From positions 1 to 5,005 of the forward strand of contig CAKUMO010000058.1 in the NCBI GenBank assembly GCA_934667815.1: 5,005 nucleotides of DNA, given 5' to 3'. Positions 1 through 4,619 of this stretch are shown here, in pieces. A program made the translations under genes and the position numbers. Positions within the stretch are counted from its first letter, which is position 1. Each line of letters opens with the position of its first letter. The notes beneath the pieces are model-generated. The model made no database searches and was not told the DNA's origin. It was given only the letters and a program-made list of their open reading frames with translations. The DNA comes from an uncultured Oscillospiraceae bacterium. Its GTDB lineage: Bacteria; Bacillota; Clostridia; Oscillospirales; Oscillospiraceae.

Positions 1-2
1 CG

Positions 3-155
3 ACCACCATTACAAAGCGCATGGTCGCGGAGCTGATCGACCACATTGAGGTGTACCACGCTGAAAAGCAGGACGGCGTTACCAACCAGCGCGTCGATAT
101 CGTGAAAAAATCTACCGCTGTGTTCAGTGCGGCAGGATCGCTCCTGCCGCACTGA
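3..155 (+). CDS. C-terminal end of a large serine recombinase (5' end outside window)
   Basis: The frame is open from the window edge and ends at TGA (153-155), giving 50 residues. The segment TITKRMVAELIDHIEVY followed by QRVDI matches my memory of the DUF4368 tail that closes many large serine recombinases of clostridial mobile elements: a helix 'ELIDxIEV', a charged loop, then a beta strand. These enzymes cut and rejoin attachment sites through a catalytic serine in the N-terminal resolvase domain, which is not in this window. The last residues (VKKSTAVFSAAGSLLPH) do not resemble the usual 'HYN-x-hydrophobic-G' ending. Part of them is encoded by the arms of a terminator hairpin, so the extreme C terminus may have been replaced or shortened. 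It is the only plus-strand gene and converges on the minus-strand operon with 7 nt between the two stops. The family call is fairly firm; the functional state is unknown. Confidence 0.72.
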   Translation, partial: TTITKRMVAELIDHIEVYHAEKQDGVTNQRVDIVKKSTAVFSAAGSLLPH

Positions 156-160
156 GCTTT
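124..160 (+). terminator. Intrinsic terminator overlapping the recombinase stop codon
   Basis: Bases 124-137 and 142-155 form a perfect 14-bp GC-rich inverted repeat with a 4-nt loop (TCGC). It is followed on the plus strand by the T-rich stretch GCTTTCCTT. The recombinase TGA (153-155) is the end of the right arm. On the minus strand the nearest T run (six Ts, complement of A105-A110) is about 13 nt beyond the stem, so the plus strand is the better-supported direction, although the stem could also slow transcription arriving from the minus-strand operon. A second small hairpin (arms 164-170 and 177-183, 7 bp, 6-nt loop) lies just beyond it over the end of the NlpC/P60 frame and has no T tract. 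Confidence 0.8.
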
Positions 161-162
161 CC

Positions 163-639
163 TTATTCGGTATTTTCCGAATAGGTGATATACGGTATCT
201 TGAGCCAATGCGTCCATCCTGACTGCGAGAGGGGCGTCATAATAACTCCCAACTCCGTATTCGCAGCGTGAATGGTTTGTCCGTCCCCAACATAGATGCC
301 GATATGTCCGTCCATCCATACGGCGATGCCGGGGATGTCGGGCATCGTATCAATTGTCCCTTTCTCGGTAGCCATATCAAGCATGGGGTCGGAGCCGGTA
401 TCCCGAACACCGTTGGAGCGGTATTCAATTTGTCCGGTTTCGCAATTAAACCACGCATAGCCTATGATGAGCCCGATGCAATCGGCGGTGCGGCCGCCGA
501 GCCAATGCTGACGGATAAATTCCTCATTTTCACCGACCTGTTCCGGGAACTGCGATATTTTTGTCGTGAGTATGGATTCGTTCAGTACCTCGCCGTATGT
601 CCCGTATTGCGGACAGCTCGTGCGGAATGCTTGCCTCAT
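163..639 (-). pseudogene. NlpC/P60 (C40) peptidase lacking its N terminus
   Basis: The frame encodes 158 residues, of which about the last 147 look like a clostridial NlpC/P60 endopeptidase: YGTYGEVL near residue 12, the catalytic cysteine in TADCIGLI (C54), the histidine in GHIGIYVGDG (H112), and a polar third residue probably in TIHAAN (H124). Such enzymes cleave D-gamma-glutamyl-diaminopimelate-type bonds in peptidoglycan; in conjugative elements they help open the wall for transfer. Homologues that I recall have a further stretch before YGTYG (helix plus 'RPYWYGTYG'), which is missing. The first 10 or so residues here are instead an out-of-frame reading of a DUF3846 gene start. The ATG at 637-639 has no Shine-Dalgarno sequence in front and no signal peptide is visible. 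The end (KIPYITYSENTE, TAA) looks natural. The catalytic residues are intact, but the gene is probably an unexpressed remnant. Confidence 0.75.
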
Positions 640-688
640 ACGGTGCTTTGTGCGGTTCGACCATTAAAATGCGTAAATTTTCTTTCAT
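530..688 (-). pseudogene. 5' fragment of a DUF3846 gene joined to NlpC/P60 DNA
   Basis: The ATG at 686-688 follows a strong ribosome binding site (AGAGGAGGACGACAA). The first residues, MKENLRILMVEPHKAPYEA, match the start of DUF3846 proteins as I remember them ('xLKVLxVEPxKxPYxxxI'); these are small proteins of unknown function common in clostridial conjugative elements. Similarity continues to about HELSAI. The frame then enters the NlpC/P60 sequence out of register and ends at 530 after 52 residues, so the usual body of the domain is absent. The crossover lies between about 604 and 620. The simplest reading is a deletion that removed the rest of DUF3846, any genes between, and the start of NlpC/P60. 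If translated, the product would be a 52-residue peptide unlikely to fold as the family does. Confidence 0.65.
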
Positions 689-862
689 TTGTCGTCCTCC
701 TCTCGTTGAATTGCAGAGCTTTTCCCGCCGGACAAGCACCGTGCGGTCGTCCATGATCTGAAACGACAGCACGTCGTTTGGCCGGAAGCCCAGCTTCTGC
801 CGAATCTCATAAGGAATCGTGATTCTGCCGCGCTTGCCGAGGATGCGAAGCGTCCGCATCAT
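530..862 (-). CDS. AbrB/SpoVT-type DNA-binding protein, read through into the DUF3846 fragment
   Basis: Residues 1-48 form a clear AbrB/MazE/SpoVT swapped-hairpin domain: LRILGKRGRITIPYEIRQKLGF, then NDVLSFQIMDDRTVLVRRE. Proteins of this fold bind DNA as dimers and act as transition-state regulators or antitoxins. Two ATGs stand in tandem (860-862 and 857-859); GAGGTG about 7 nt upstream supports this start. The first ATG overlaps the stop of the preceding gene as ATGA, so translation is probably coupled. After KLC (residues 48-50) the frame has no stop. It runs through the ribosome binding site of the next gene (STRGGRQ), continues in frame from its ATG as residue 59, and ends at 530 for a total of 110 residues. 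Relatives that I recall have a longer cysteine-containing tail after KLC, so the C terminus is probably lost. The domain call is firm; its targets are unknown. Confidence 0.8.
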   Translation of the reverse strand: MMRTLRILGKRGRITIPYEIRQKLGFRPNDVLSFQIMDDRTVLVRREKLCNSTRGGRQMKENLRILMVEPHKAPYEASIPHELSAIRDIRRGTERIHTHDKNIAVPGTGR

Positions 863-1029
863 GCGAACACCTCGCAGTCCTCCCGGTACGGGCAGTCTAC
901 ACAGCGGCGCGTGCCGAGCTGCTCAATGGTGATTTTGCCGTCCTCCGCCGTAAATTGCAGGATGGCTTCAAGGTCGATGCCCGACTCCTCCAATACTTCG
1001 GGCGGGACGGTCAGGGTGGTTTGTGTCAT
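859..1029 (-). CDS. Small AbrB-like protein with cysteine-rich tail
   Basis: This encodes 56 residues. Residues 3-38 (TLTVPPEVLEESGI, then LQFTAEDGKITIEQL) show the strand-loop-helix-strand pattern of AbrB/SpoVT-type domains: a hydrophobic 'IPxEhL' start, a short helix, then two strands ending in 'DGKIxI'. The tail carries C43, C46 and C52 (CVDCPYREDC), which could hold a metal, perhaps across a dimer. I chose the ATG at 1027-1029 because AAGGAG lies about 11 nt upstream. An ATG at 1048-1050 is also in frame but has no visible ribosome binding site. The gene overlaps the methylase stop upstream and the next AbrB gene downstream, both as ATGA. Two adjacent, coupled AbrB-fold genes suggest paired regulators or a heteromeric regulator. 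This is inferred from pattern only and no exact family is recognised. Confidence 0.72.
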   Translation of the reverse strand: MTQTTLTVPPEVLEESGIDLEAILQFTAEDGKITIEQLGTRRCVDCPYREDCEVFA

Positions 1030-1964
1030 GTCAAAATTCTCTCCTTCCATGATTTTTCTTCAAACAGCGTCAGTTGGTCCGGTTTGGCCTTTTCGCGTTC
1101 ATAAAGGTCGTAGTTGGCAACGAGCAGCTCCGGAAACTCCCGCCCGACCTTGTACCGCTGCACCATGCTGTGGACACGCGTGAAGTCGAAGAATTCGCAG
1201 CCCGCGTACAGGCCGCGAATCTCCGGACAGTCGTTGTAGGACAGCAGAAATTTGCCCTTCGCGCCGGTCAGCGCGCGGTGCAGGCGCAGATGGTCGTCCC
1301 AACCGAAGCCGCAGTCGTAGACGTATTCGCTCGTAAAATACGGTGGGTCGCAGTAGAAAAAGCTGCCCTCGCGGTCGTAGTGGCGAATCAGGACTTCGAA
1401 ATCCTGATTCTCGATCACCACATTCTCGCAGCGCTTGGAAAACGCCTGCACCAGCCCGAACAGGCTGCGGATGCTGAACGGCTGGCTGGCAAACGATTTT
1501 CCGCCGCTGGAGTAGCTGTAACGCAGCAGCTTTAAGAACATGACCGCGCGACGCAGGTCGTAGTCCTCTTGCGCTGCGGCGTACAGCTCCCGAATCTCGC
1601 GCGCTTCGATGGGCGGGAGCAAAACCTCCGTCAGCTCCAACTGCGTCTGAAAGTAGGCGTCGTCAAATTCCTCCTTGCGAAAGAACTTTTTCAGTACGTT
1701 GAAATCGTCACGGGCGTTGAGATTCAGGAAACCTAATGCGCGGATGAACTCGACCGGCCGGTCGCGCATGCAGCGGTACAAATTGACGAGGTTGCGATTG
1801 TAATCGTTGAGGACTTCAAACTTGTCCGGCACGGGCTTGCCCAGCAGCACCGCGCCCGACCCGCCGAACGGCTCAATGTACCGCTCGTAATTCAGCGGAA
1901 ACAGCGCATACAAAATAGAGAGGATGGACGTTTTGTTGCCCATCCACGTCACGGGTGTCTTGAT
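1026..1964 (-). CDS. DNA adenine methylase, D12 (Dam-like) class
   Basis: The enzyme transfers a methyl group from S-adenosylmethionine to the N6 of adenine. Counting from the ATC at 1962-1964 gives 312 residues. They show WMGNKT (7-12), the SAM-binding motif EPFGGSG (31-37), and the catalytic motif IV DPPY (206-209) within FFYCDPPYFTSEY. The middle target-recognition region is of normal length for MethyltransfD12 proteins. The C terminus contains QLTLF (297-301), resembling a sliding-clamp-binding motif. AGGAGGTGAT (1968-1977) sits 7 nt before ATC, where IKTPVTWMGN would begin; I recall homologues starting MKTPVTWMGN. The alternative GTG at 1950-1952 gives 308 residues but lies 19 nt from that site. 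No restriction endonuclease gene is visible, so this is probably an orphan methylase protecting the element from host restriction or altering expression. Target specificity cannot be read from the sequence. It overlaps the next gene by ATGA. Confidence 0.93.
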   Translation of the reverse strand: MKTPVTWMGNKTSILSILYALFPLNYERYIEPFGGSGAVLLGKPVPDKFEVLNDYNRNLVNLYRCMRDRPVEFIRALGFLNLNARDDFNVLKKFFRKEEFDDAYFQTQLELTEVLLPPIEAREIRELYAAAQEDYDLRRAVMFLKLLRYSYSSGGKSFASQPFSIRSLFGLVQAFSKRCENVVIENQDFEVLIRHYDREGSFFYCDPPYFTSEYVYDCGFGWDDHLRLHRALTGAKGKFLLSYNDCPEIRGLYAGCEFFDFTRVHSMVQRYKVGREFPELLVANYDLYEREKAKPDQLTLFEEKSWKERILT

Positions 1965-1977
1965 GGAATCACCTCCT
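1965..1977 (-). promoter_or_regulatory. Strong Shine-Dalgarno sequence in front of an ATC codon (methylase)
   Basis: AGGAGGTGAT pairs along almost the whole anti-Shine-Dalgarno sequence of 16S rRNA and overlaps the TAG stop of the DUF4314 gene (1976-1978). At the ideal distance (7 nt from AGGAGG) stands ATC, not ATG/GTG/TTG. The site therefore points to ATC as the start, or to loss of a former ATG. Confidence 0.75.
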
Positions 1978-2242
1978 AAAGCCGCGGCTCACCCAGCGTC
2001 GAATGTTGTTCCGCAGCTAACTCTGCCGCGGTGAGCTTGCGGAAATCATCCTCGCCGGGGTTCAGGGCAAGGCCGCGGCCATTGTCCCAACGCATCTGGA
2101 ACTGTCCGAGATCGTCCACGCATTGGACGGTACCGCGTGTGCCGGACGGTACCGGACAATATGGATCGTTCATCCGCAGGAGCTGCAAGCGCGTACCGGG
2201 CGGGTACTGGCTGCGCAGCCGTGCAAGTGCTTGTGGTGTCAT
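1976..2242 (-). CDS. DUF4314 family protein
   Basis: This encodes 88 residues of unknown function. MTPQALARLRSQYPPGTRLQLL, MNDPYCPVPSGTRGTV, VDDLGQFQMRWDNGRGLAL and PGEDDFRKL follow the DUF4314 pattern (PPGTRV-x-L-x-x-M-x-DPY, PxGTxGTVxxVDDxG, WDNGxxL) across residues 1-70. The small beta-rich layout with repeated GT turns suggests an SH3/KOW-like barrel, a fold that often binds nucleic acid or protein; this is inference. The tail after residue 70 is variable. I chose the ATG at 2240-2242 because GGGGAGGG ends 7 nt upstream; a TTG at 2264-2266 in the same frame is less likely. The gap to the upstream stop is 20 nt, and to the methylase ATC 11 nt, so the genes are very probably cotranscribed. 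The family is frequent in clostridial conjugative elements. Confidence 0.9.
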   Translation of the reverse strand: MTPQALARLRSQYPPGTRLQLLRMNDPYCPVPSGTRGTVQCVDDLGQFQMRWDNGRGLALNPGEDDFRKLTAAELAAEQHSTLGEPRL

Positions 2243-2262
2243 TTGAAATCCCTCCCCATAAT

Positions 2263-2961
2263 TCAAATTCTGTTTTTTTCATCCGCATCCAATGAAAAAG
2301 CTCCCAGCGCCGCAGTTCCGAAGCGGGCGATGGCAGCAGCCTGCGTGATAAGGCGAAACGCCCGGTCGGAAATGACCTCCCTGTCGGCCAGCTCACAGAG
2401 CGAGATCTGCCGCTGGCCGGTCTGCAACTCCTTGACGGCTTTCCACAACGCGTACCCGTCCGCAGAAAGCGCGACAAGGCGAATTGCCGCAAAGTTGAGC
2501 TTTCCGCGCTCGTCCAGATGGCGTTTGCAGCAGTTCCAAAGCGCGCTGTCCGCCGTCAGGAGATAGAGCGCAGCGAGCGCGCGATTGTCCGGTTTACGCA
2601 AGAGCTTTCTCTGCATTTCAAAAATATTTTTGTGGCGGTCGTTTTGGAACATTGCGGTTTTCTTCTCCTTGCCGTAGATTTGGGAAAGACGCAGGCGGAG
2701 GTCTGCGTCAGGGATGCCACAGAACGCCGCGCGGACGGCCTCATAAAAAGAAGCTGCACCGCATTCCAGACGAATCTCCAAGAACGGACATTCCGAAACG
2801 GTGCAGCTTTTCCGATGATAATGCAGGCAGCAATGGCAGTCGCAGTCCTGCTTTGTAAAGCGATACGGCCTGCGTCGACCGCCGCCGCGCTGGATGAAGC
2901 CCGGTGGCTTTTTCATAAGGGCCTCCATGCGGTTGCCCTCCGGTGTGGTGGTGAAGTACAT
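2263..2961 (-). CDS. Unknown protein with N-terminal cysteine cluster
   Basis: This encodes 232 residues. I recognise the overall pattern as a hypothetical family carried by clostridial conjugative elements but know of no function or Pfam name. The N terminus (MYFTTTPEGNRMEALMKKPP) is followed by a basic GGGRRRPYRF segment and then seven cysteines between residues 40 and 67 (CDCHCC, SC, EC, EC) with two histidines, arranged like a metal-binding site (zinc or possibly Fe-S). Residues 105-220 look all-helical and include RALAALYLLTADSALWNC and LADREVISDRAFRLITQAAA. The ATG at 2959-2961 has AAAGGA 9 nt upstream. The frame is open further upstream to 3117, but that stretch overlaps the preceding gene and lacks a ribosome binding site. 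A TATAAT box lies in the 61-nt gap before it. A cytoplasmic, nucleic-acid-related role is only a guess from the basic and cysteine-rich start. Confidence 0.85.
   Translation of the reverse strand: MYFTTTPEGNRMEALMKKPPGFIQRGGGRRRPYRFTKQDCDCHCCLHYHRKSCTVSECPFLEIRLECGAASFYEAVRAAFCGIPDADLRLRLSQIYGKEKKTAMFQNDRHKNIFEMQRKLLRKPDNRALAALYLLTADSALWNCCKRHLDERGKLNFAAIRLVALSADGYALWKAVKELQTGQRQISLCELADREVISDRAFRLITQAAAIARFGTAALGAFSLDADEKNRI
2751..2809 (-). terminator. Possible intragenic terminator-like inverted repeat
   Basis: AAGCTGCACCG (2799-2809, read on the minus strand) is repeated in perfect inverted form at 2751-2761, an 11-bp stem with a 37-nt loop, followed on the minus strand by CTTTTTATG. It lies inside the cysteine-cluster gene, across the codons for KSCTV and CGAAS. 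The long loop makes efficient termination doubtful. Confidence 0.25.
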
Positions 2962-2997
2962 TTGATTTTTTCCTTTCGTAGCTGAATCATGTTGAAT

Positions 2998-3030
2998 TAC
3001 GCAGATTATATTGTAATACTTCTCATAAAT
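2998..3030 (-). promoter_or_regulatory. Possible internal promoter before the cysteine-cluster gene
   Basis: The 61-nt gap between the stop at 3023-3025 and the ATG at 2961 is the largest in the operon. It contains a perfect -10 hexamer TATAAT (3005-3010, minus strand). The best -35 at 18-nt spacing is TGGATT, a 3/6 match lying in the end of the upstream gene, and there is no TGn extension. Transcription would begin near 2998 and give a leader of about 37 nt. Confidence 0.4.
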
Positions 3031-3604
3031 CCATCTGCATTCCTTCGTCCATATCCTCAGTTTCCGCATTCCCTGTGATATTGACATATTCTCCGATGAT
3101 ACAGAGGGCTTCCTCATAGCTGCCGCACGCGTGAATGCGTTCGGTCATTTCCGCTGCCTGCTCTGCAAGCCCGTTGCATCGGAGTGTACGGGCAGCAAGC
3201 CCCATAAGGTTAAAGATGTTTCCGTCCTCGCCGATGAGCTTACAATCCGGTTTGACCTTGTCCGGGTCATGTTCTGAGATAAAGCCGCCGAGCCGATTCG
3301 GCACATAGTCTGAAAGCCAGGTGCCGCCGAACAGCTCGTGGGAGCACAACCTCCACATGGCGAGCCTGCCTATGTCAAGCTCCATACCGTCCTCAAAGGG
3401 AAAGAGGATATTCGTGACACCGCCGTTTTGGAATACAGCGATATTCTCAAATTCACTGCCGTTTTTCAGAATGCCCTCACCGGTAAACAGTCCGTTGATG
3501 CCGTCCAGCCACTCCTGCGGATCGCCGCCGCAGCCCTGCAAAACAAGGCCCTCCTTGCCGTTCATACGCCGAAGATCATCAGCGGTAATATTTTTAATGC
3601 TTAT
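3023..3604 (-). CDS. Unknown conjugative-element protein (193 aa), apparently starting at ATA
   Basis: I recognise the pattern as a hypothetical family of clostridial conjugative elements without a known function. Features include NGKEGLVLQGCGGDPQEWLDGIN, then GILKNGSEFENIAVFQNGGVTNILFPFED, LAMWRL, FGGTWLSDYVPNRLGGFI, DCKLIGEDGNIFNLMGLAARTL and a helical end with IIGEYVNIT and an acidic, methionine-rich tail. No catalytic motif, signal peptide or membrane segment is visible. The first ATG (3563-3565, 180 residues) has no ribosome binding site. In frame upstream, ATA AGC ATT AAA begins ISIKNITADDLRRMNGKEG, matching the start I expect for this family (M/S-x-K-N-x-TADDLxRM). AGGAGG (3613-3618) sits 8 nt before that ATA and lies inside the end of the preceding gene, only 1 nt after whose TAG the ATA begins. 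The region 3566-3604 is therefore probably coding in origin, with ATA as a rare start or as a mutated ATG. Confidence 0.82.
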   Translation of the reverse strand: MSIKNITADDLRRMNGKEGLVLQGCGGDPQEWLDGINGLFTGEGILKNGSEFENIAVFQNGGVTNILFPFEDGMELDIGRLAMWRLCSHELFGGTWLSDYVPNRLGGFISEHDPDKVKPDCKLIGEDGNIFNLMGLAARTLRCNGLAEQAAEMTERIHACGSYEEALCIIGEYVNITGNAETEDMDEGMQMDL

Positions 3605-3618
3605 ACTACATTCCTCCT
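3605..3618 (-). promoter_or_regulatory. Shine-Dalgarno sequence in front of an ATA codon
   Basis: AGGAGGA is encoded by the last codons (LGGM) of the LPD28 gene. Eight nt after AGGAGG stands ATA (3602-3604), the expected start of the next gene. The ATG at 3609-3611 is only 1 nt past the site and is followed directly by TAG, so it cannot serve. Confidence 0.7.
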
Positions 3619-4619
3619 AAAGTCATATCCTGCTGCGGTTTGTAATTCTCCGATTCCCGCGGATTTTCTTCGCCATAAAAGTCGTAAGCAATCTCGTCAA
3701 CGGCTTTACGGAGGATGGGGTCATCAGCCAATACCTTGTATCGAAAGCCCGTCGTCGAGCTGAACGGAAGCTCCTCCCGCAGGCAATTGAGGAAGGCTTC
3801 CGCATCGATAAATTCCTGCACGTCACCGCCCACATAAGTGACTCTGCCAACCGGTGGCTTTTCCTCTGCCATGTTCTGCCGCTGGACATCATGGTCATAG
3901 CAGATCAGATCGGCGCTGGAACTGCCGGAAGTGGGACTGCATCGCAGGCAGTAGCGGTAATGCGCCGTTTCCACGATATAGCCGTAACTCTGCATCCTGC
4001 CGCCGCTGATCTTTCCATCATGCCTGCGGCAGAAGCGCTCCATCGCAAAACGGTCTTTCAGGACATTTTTGCGGAGCGTTGCTACAACCGCTTCCAGTTC
4101 CGTTTTGAAGACAGGGGAGTTTCCTTCCTCCACACTCGGCCACCAAATGCGCCAGAATTCCTTACCGCCGCGTCCAAAGTCCATCTGAAGATGTCCAACG
4201 GTTTCTAAACGTTCATCCTCACCGGGAGGCTGGGCATAAAATAAGCCCGCCTCATCCGGGCGGGCAGGACGGATATGATATTTTTCCTTCTCTGCGGGAA
4301 ATGGGAGATCATGCACCTCGCAGAACTCGCAAAGTGTCATATCTCCTTCCGCAAGAAAGCTGAGCTCGTCCCATACATCCAGCCGTCCGGATGCCGGAAG
4401 CTCCAGCTTCTCCGGAATCAGGATCGAGCCTGCGTGGTTGACCGTCACGTGTTCCTCGATATAGCGCAGCTCGCCGGGATCGTCATCCGAACCTCGGAAG
4501 TCATAGCAATACCAACCCCTCGGTACCGTGGAACGGTCAATGCGGCCATTGGTGAACAGCGCATACTTACCGAATAGCTCAAGGTGCTGGAATTCTTCCG
4601 ATTTCGCGTTAACCTTCAT
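3606..4619 (-). CDS. LPD28-domain multidomain protein
   Basis: This encodes 337 residues in three visible parts. Residues 12-105 fit LPD28, a large polyvalent-protein-associated domain: LFGKYALFTNGRIDRSTVP, GWYCYDFRGSDDDPGE, VTVNHAGSILIPEKLEL, LSFLAEGDMTLCEFCEVHDL. Residues 122-250 form a second conserved block typical of conjugative-element hypothetical proteins: DEAGLFYAQ, VGHLQMDFGRGGKEFWRIWWP, KDRFAMERFCRRH, GYIVETAHYRYCLRCSP. Residues 255-320 form a third block: GRVTYVGGDVQEFIDAEAFL, REELPFSSTTGFRYKVL, YDFYGEENP. LPD domains occur in large conjugation-associated proteins of phage and mobile elements and have no assigned biochemistry. The ATG (4617-4619) follows GGGAGG by 9 nt and overlaps the upstream stop as ATGA. 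The TAG is 1 nt from the next start codon. A terminator-like hairpin lies at the junction of parts one and two. LPD28 is recalled by pattern; the rest is unknown. Confidence 0.83.
   Translation of the reverse strand: MKVNAKSEEFQHLELFGKYALFTNGRIDRSTVPRGWYCYDFRGSDDDPGELRYIEEHVTVNHAGSILIPEKLELPASGRLDVWDELSFLAEGDMTLCEFCEVHDLPFPAEKEKYHIRPARPDEAGLFYAQPPGEDERLETVGHLQMDFGRGGKEFWRIWWPSVEEGNSPVFKTELEAVVATLRKNVLKDRFAMERFCRRHDGKISGGRMQSYGYIVETAHYRYCLRCSPTSGSSSADLICYDHDVQRQNMAEEKPPVGRVTYVGGDVQEFIDAEAFLNCLREELPFSSTTGFRYKVLADDPILRKAVDEIAYDFYGEENPRESENYKPQQDMTLGGM
4236..4265 (-). terminator. Possible intragenic terminator-like hairpin in the LPD28 gene
   Basis: On the minus strand GCCCGCC (4259-4265) and GGCGGGC (4245-4251) form a perfect all-GC 7-bp stem with a 7-nt loop, followed directly by TTATTTTAT (4236-4244). 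This is the layout of an intrinsic terminator, but it encodes ARPDEAGLFYA in the middle of the open frame. Active translation would normally cover it; it could reduce read-through when translation stalls. Confidence 0.35.

Noticed and set aside
268..756. 162-codon plus-strand open frame
   Set aside because: It is antisense to the NlpC/P60 and DUF3846 frames, has no ribosome binding site and no recognisable protein pattern.
1385..1410. 9-bp perfect hairpin GAATCAGGA/TCCTGATTC with 8-nt loop
   Set aside because: Inside the methylase over conserved-looking NQDFEVLI codons, with no T tract on either strand; probably a coincidence of coding sequence.
1074..1535. 153-codon plus-strand open frame
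   Set aside because: It is the mirror of the methylase gene; long shadow frames are expected in GC-rich coding DNA.
1976..2036. GCCGCGG-containing repeats and GCTCACC/GGTGAGC inverted pair at the end of DUF4314
   Set aside because: Only 7 bp with wide spacing, in a variable alanine-rich tail; not distinguishable from chance.
2125..2154. 11-bp direct repeat GGACGGTACCG (2125-2135 and 2144-2154)
   Set aside because: It lies in the DUF4314 gene, in two different frames over the conserved PSGT/GTV turns. It is explained by GC-rich codons for similar residues and there is no third copy.
2046..2492. 148-codon minus-strand open frame across two genes
   Set aside because: It overlaps the DUF4314 and cysteine-cluster genes in another frame, with an arginine/serine/proline-rich low-complexity product.
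2962..3117. Upstream extension of the cysteine-cluster protein to 3117
   Set aside because: It would overlap the end of the 193-aa gene by about 95 bases and lacks a ribosome binding site; the ATG at 2961 has one.
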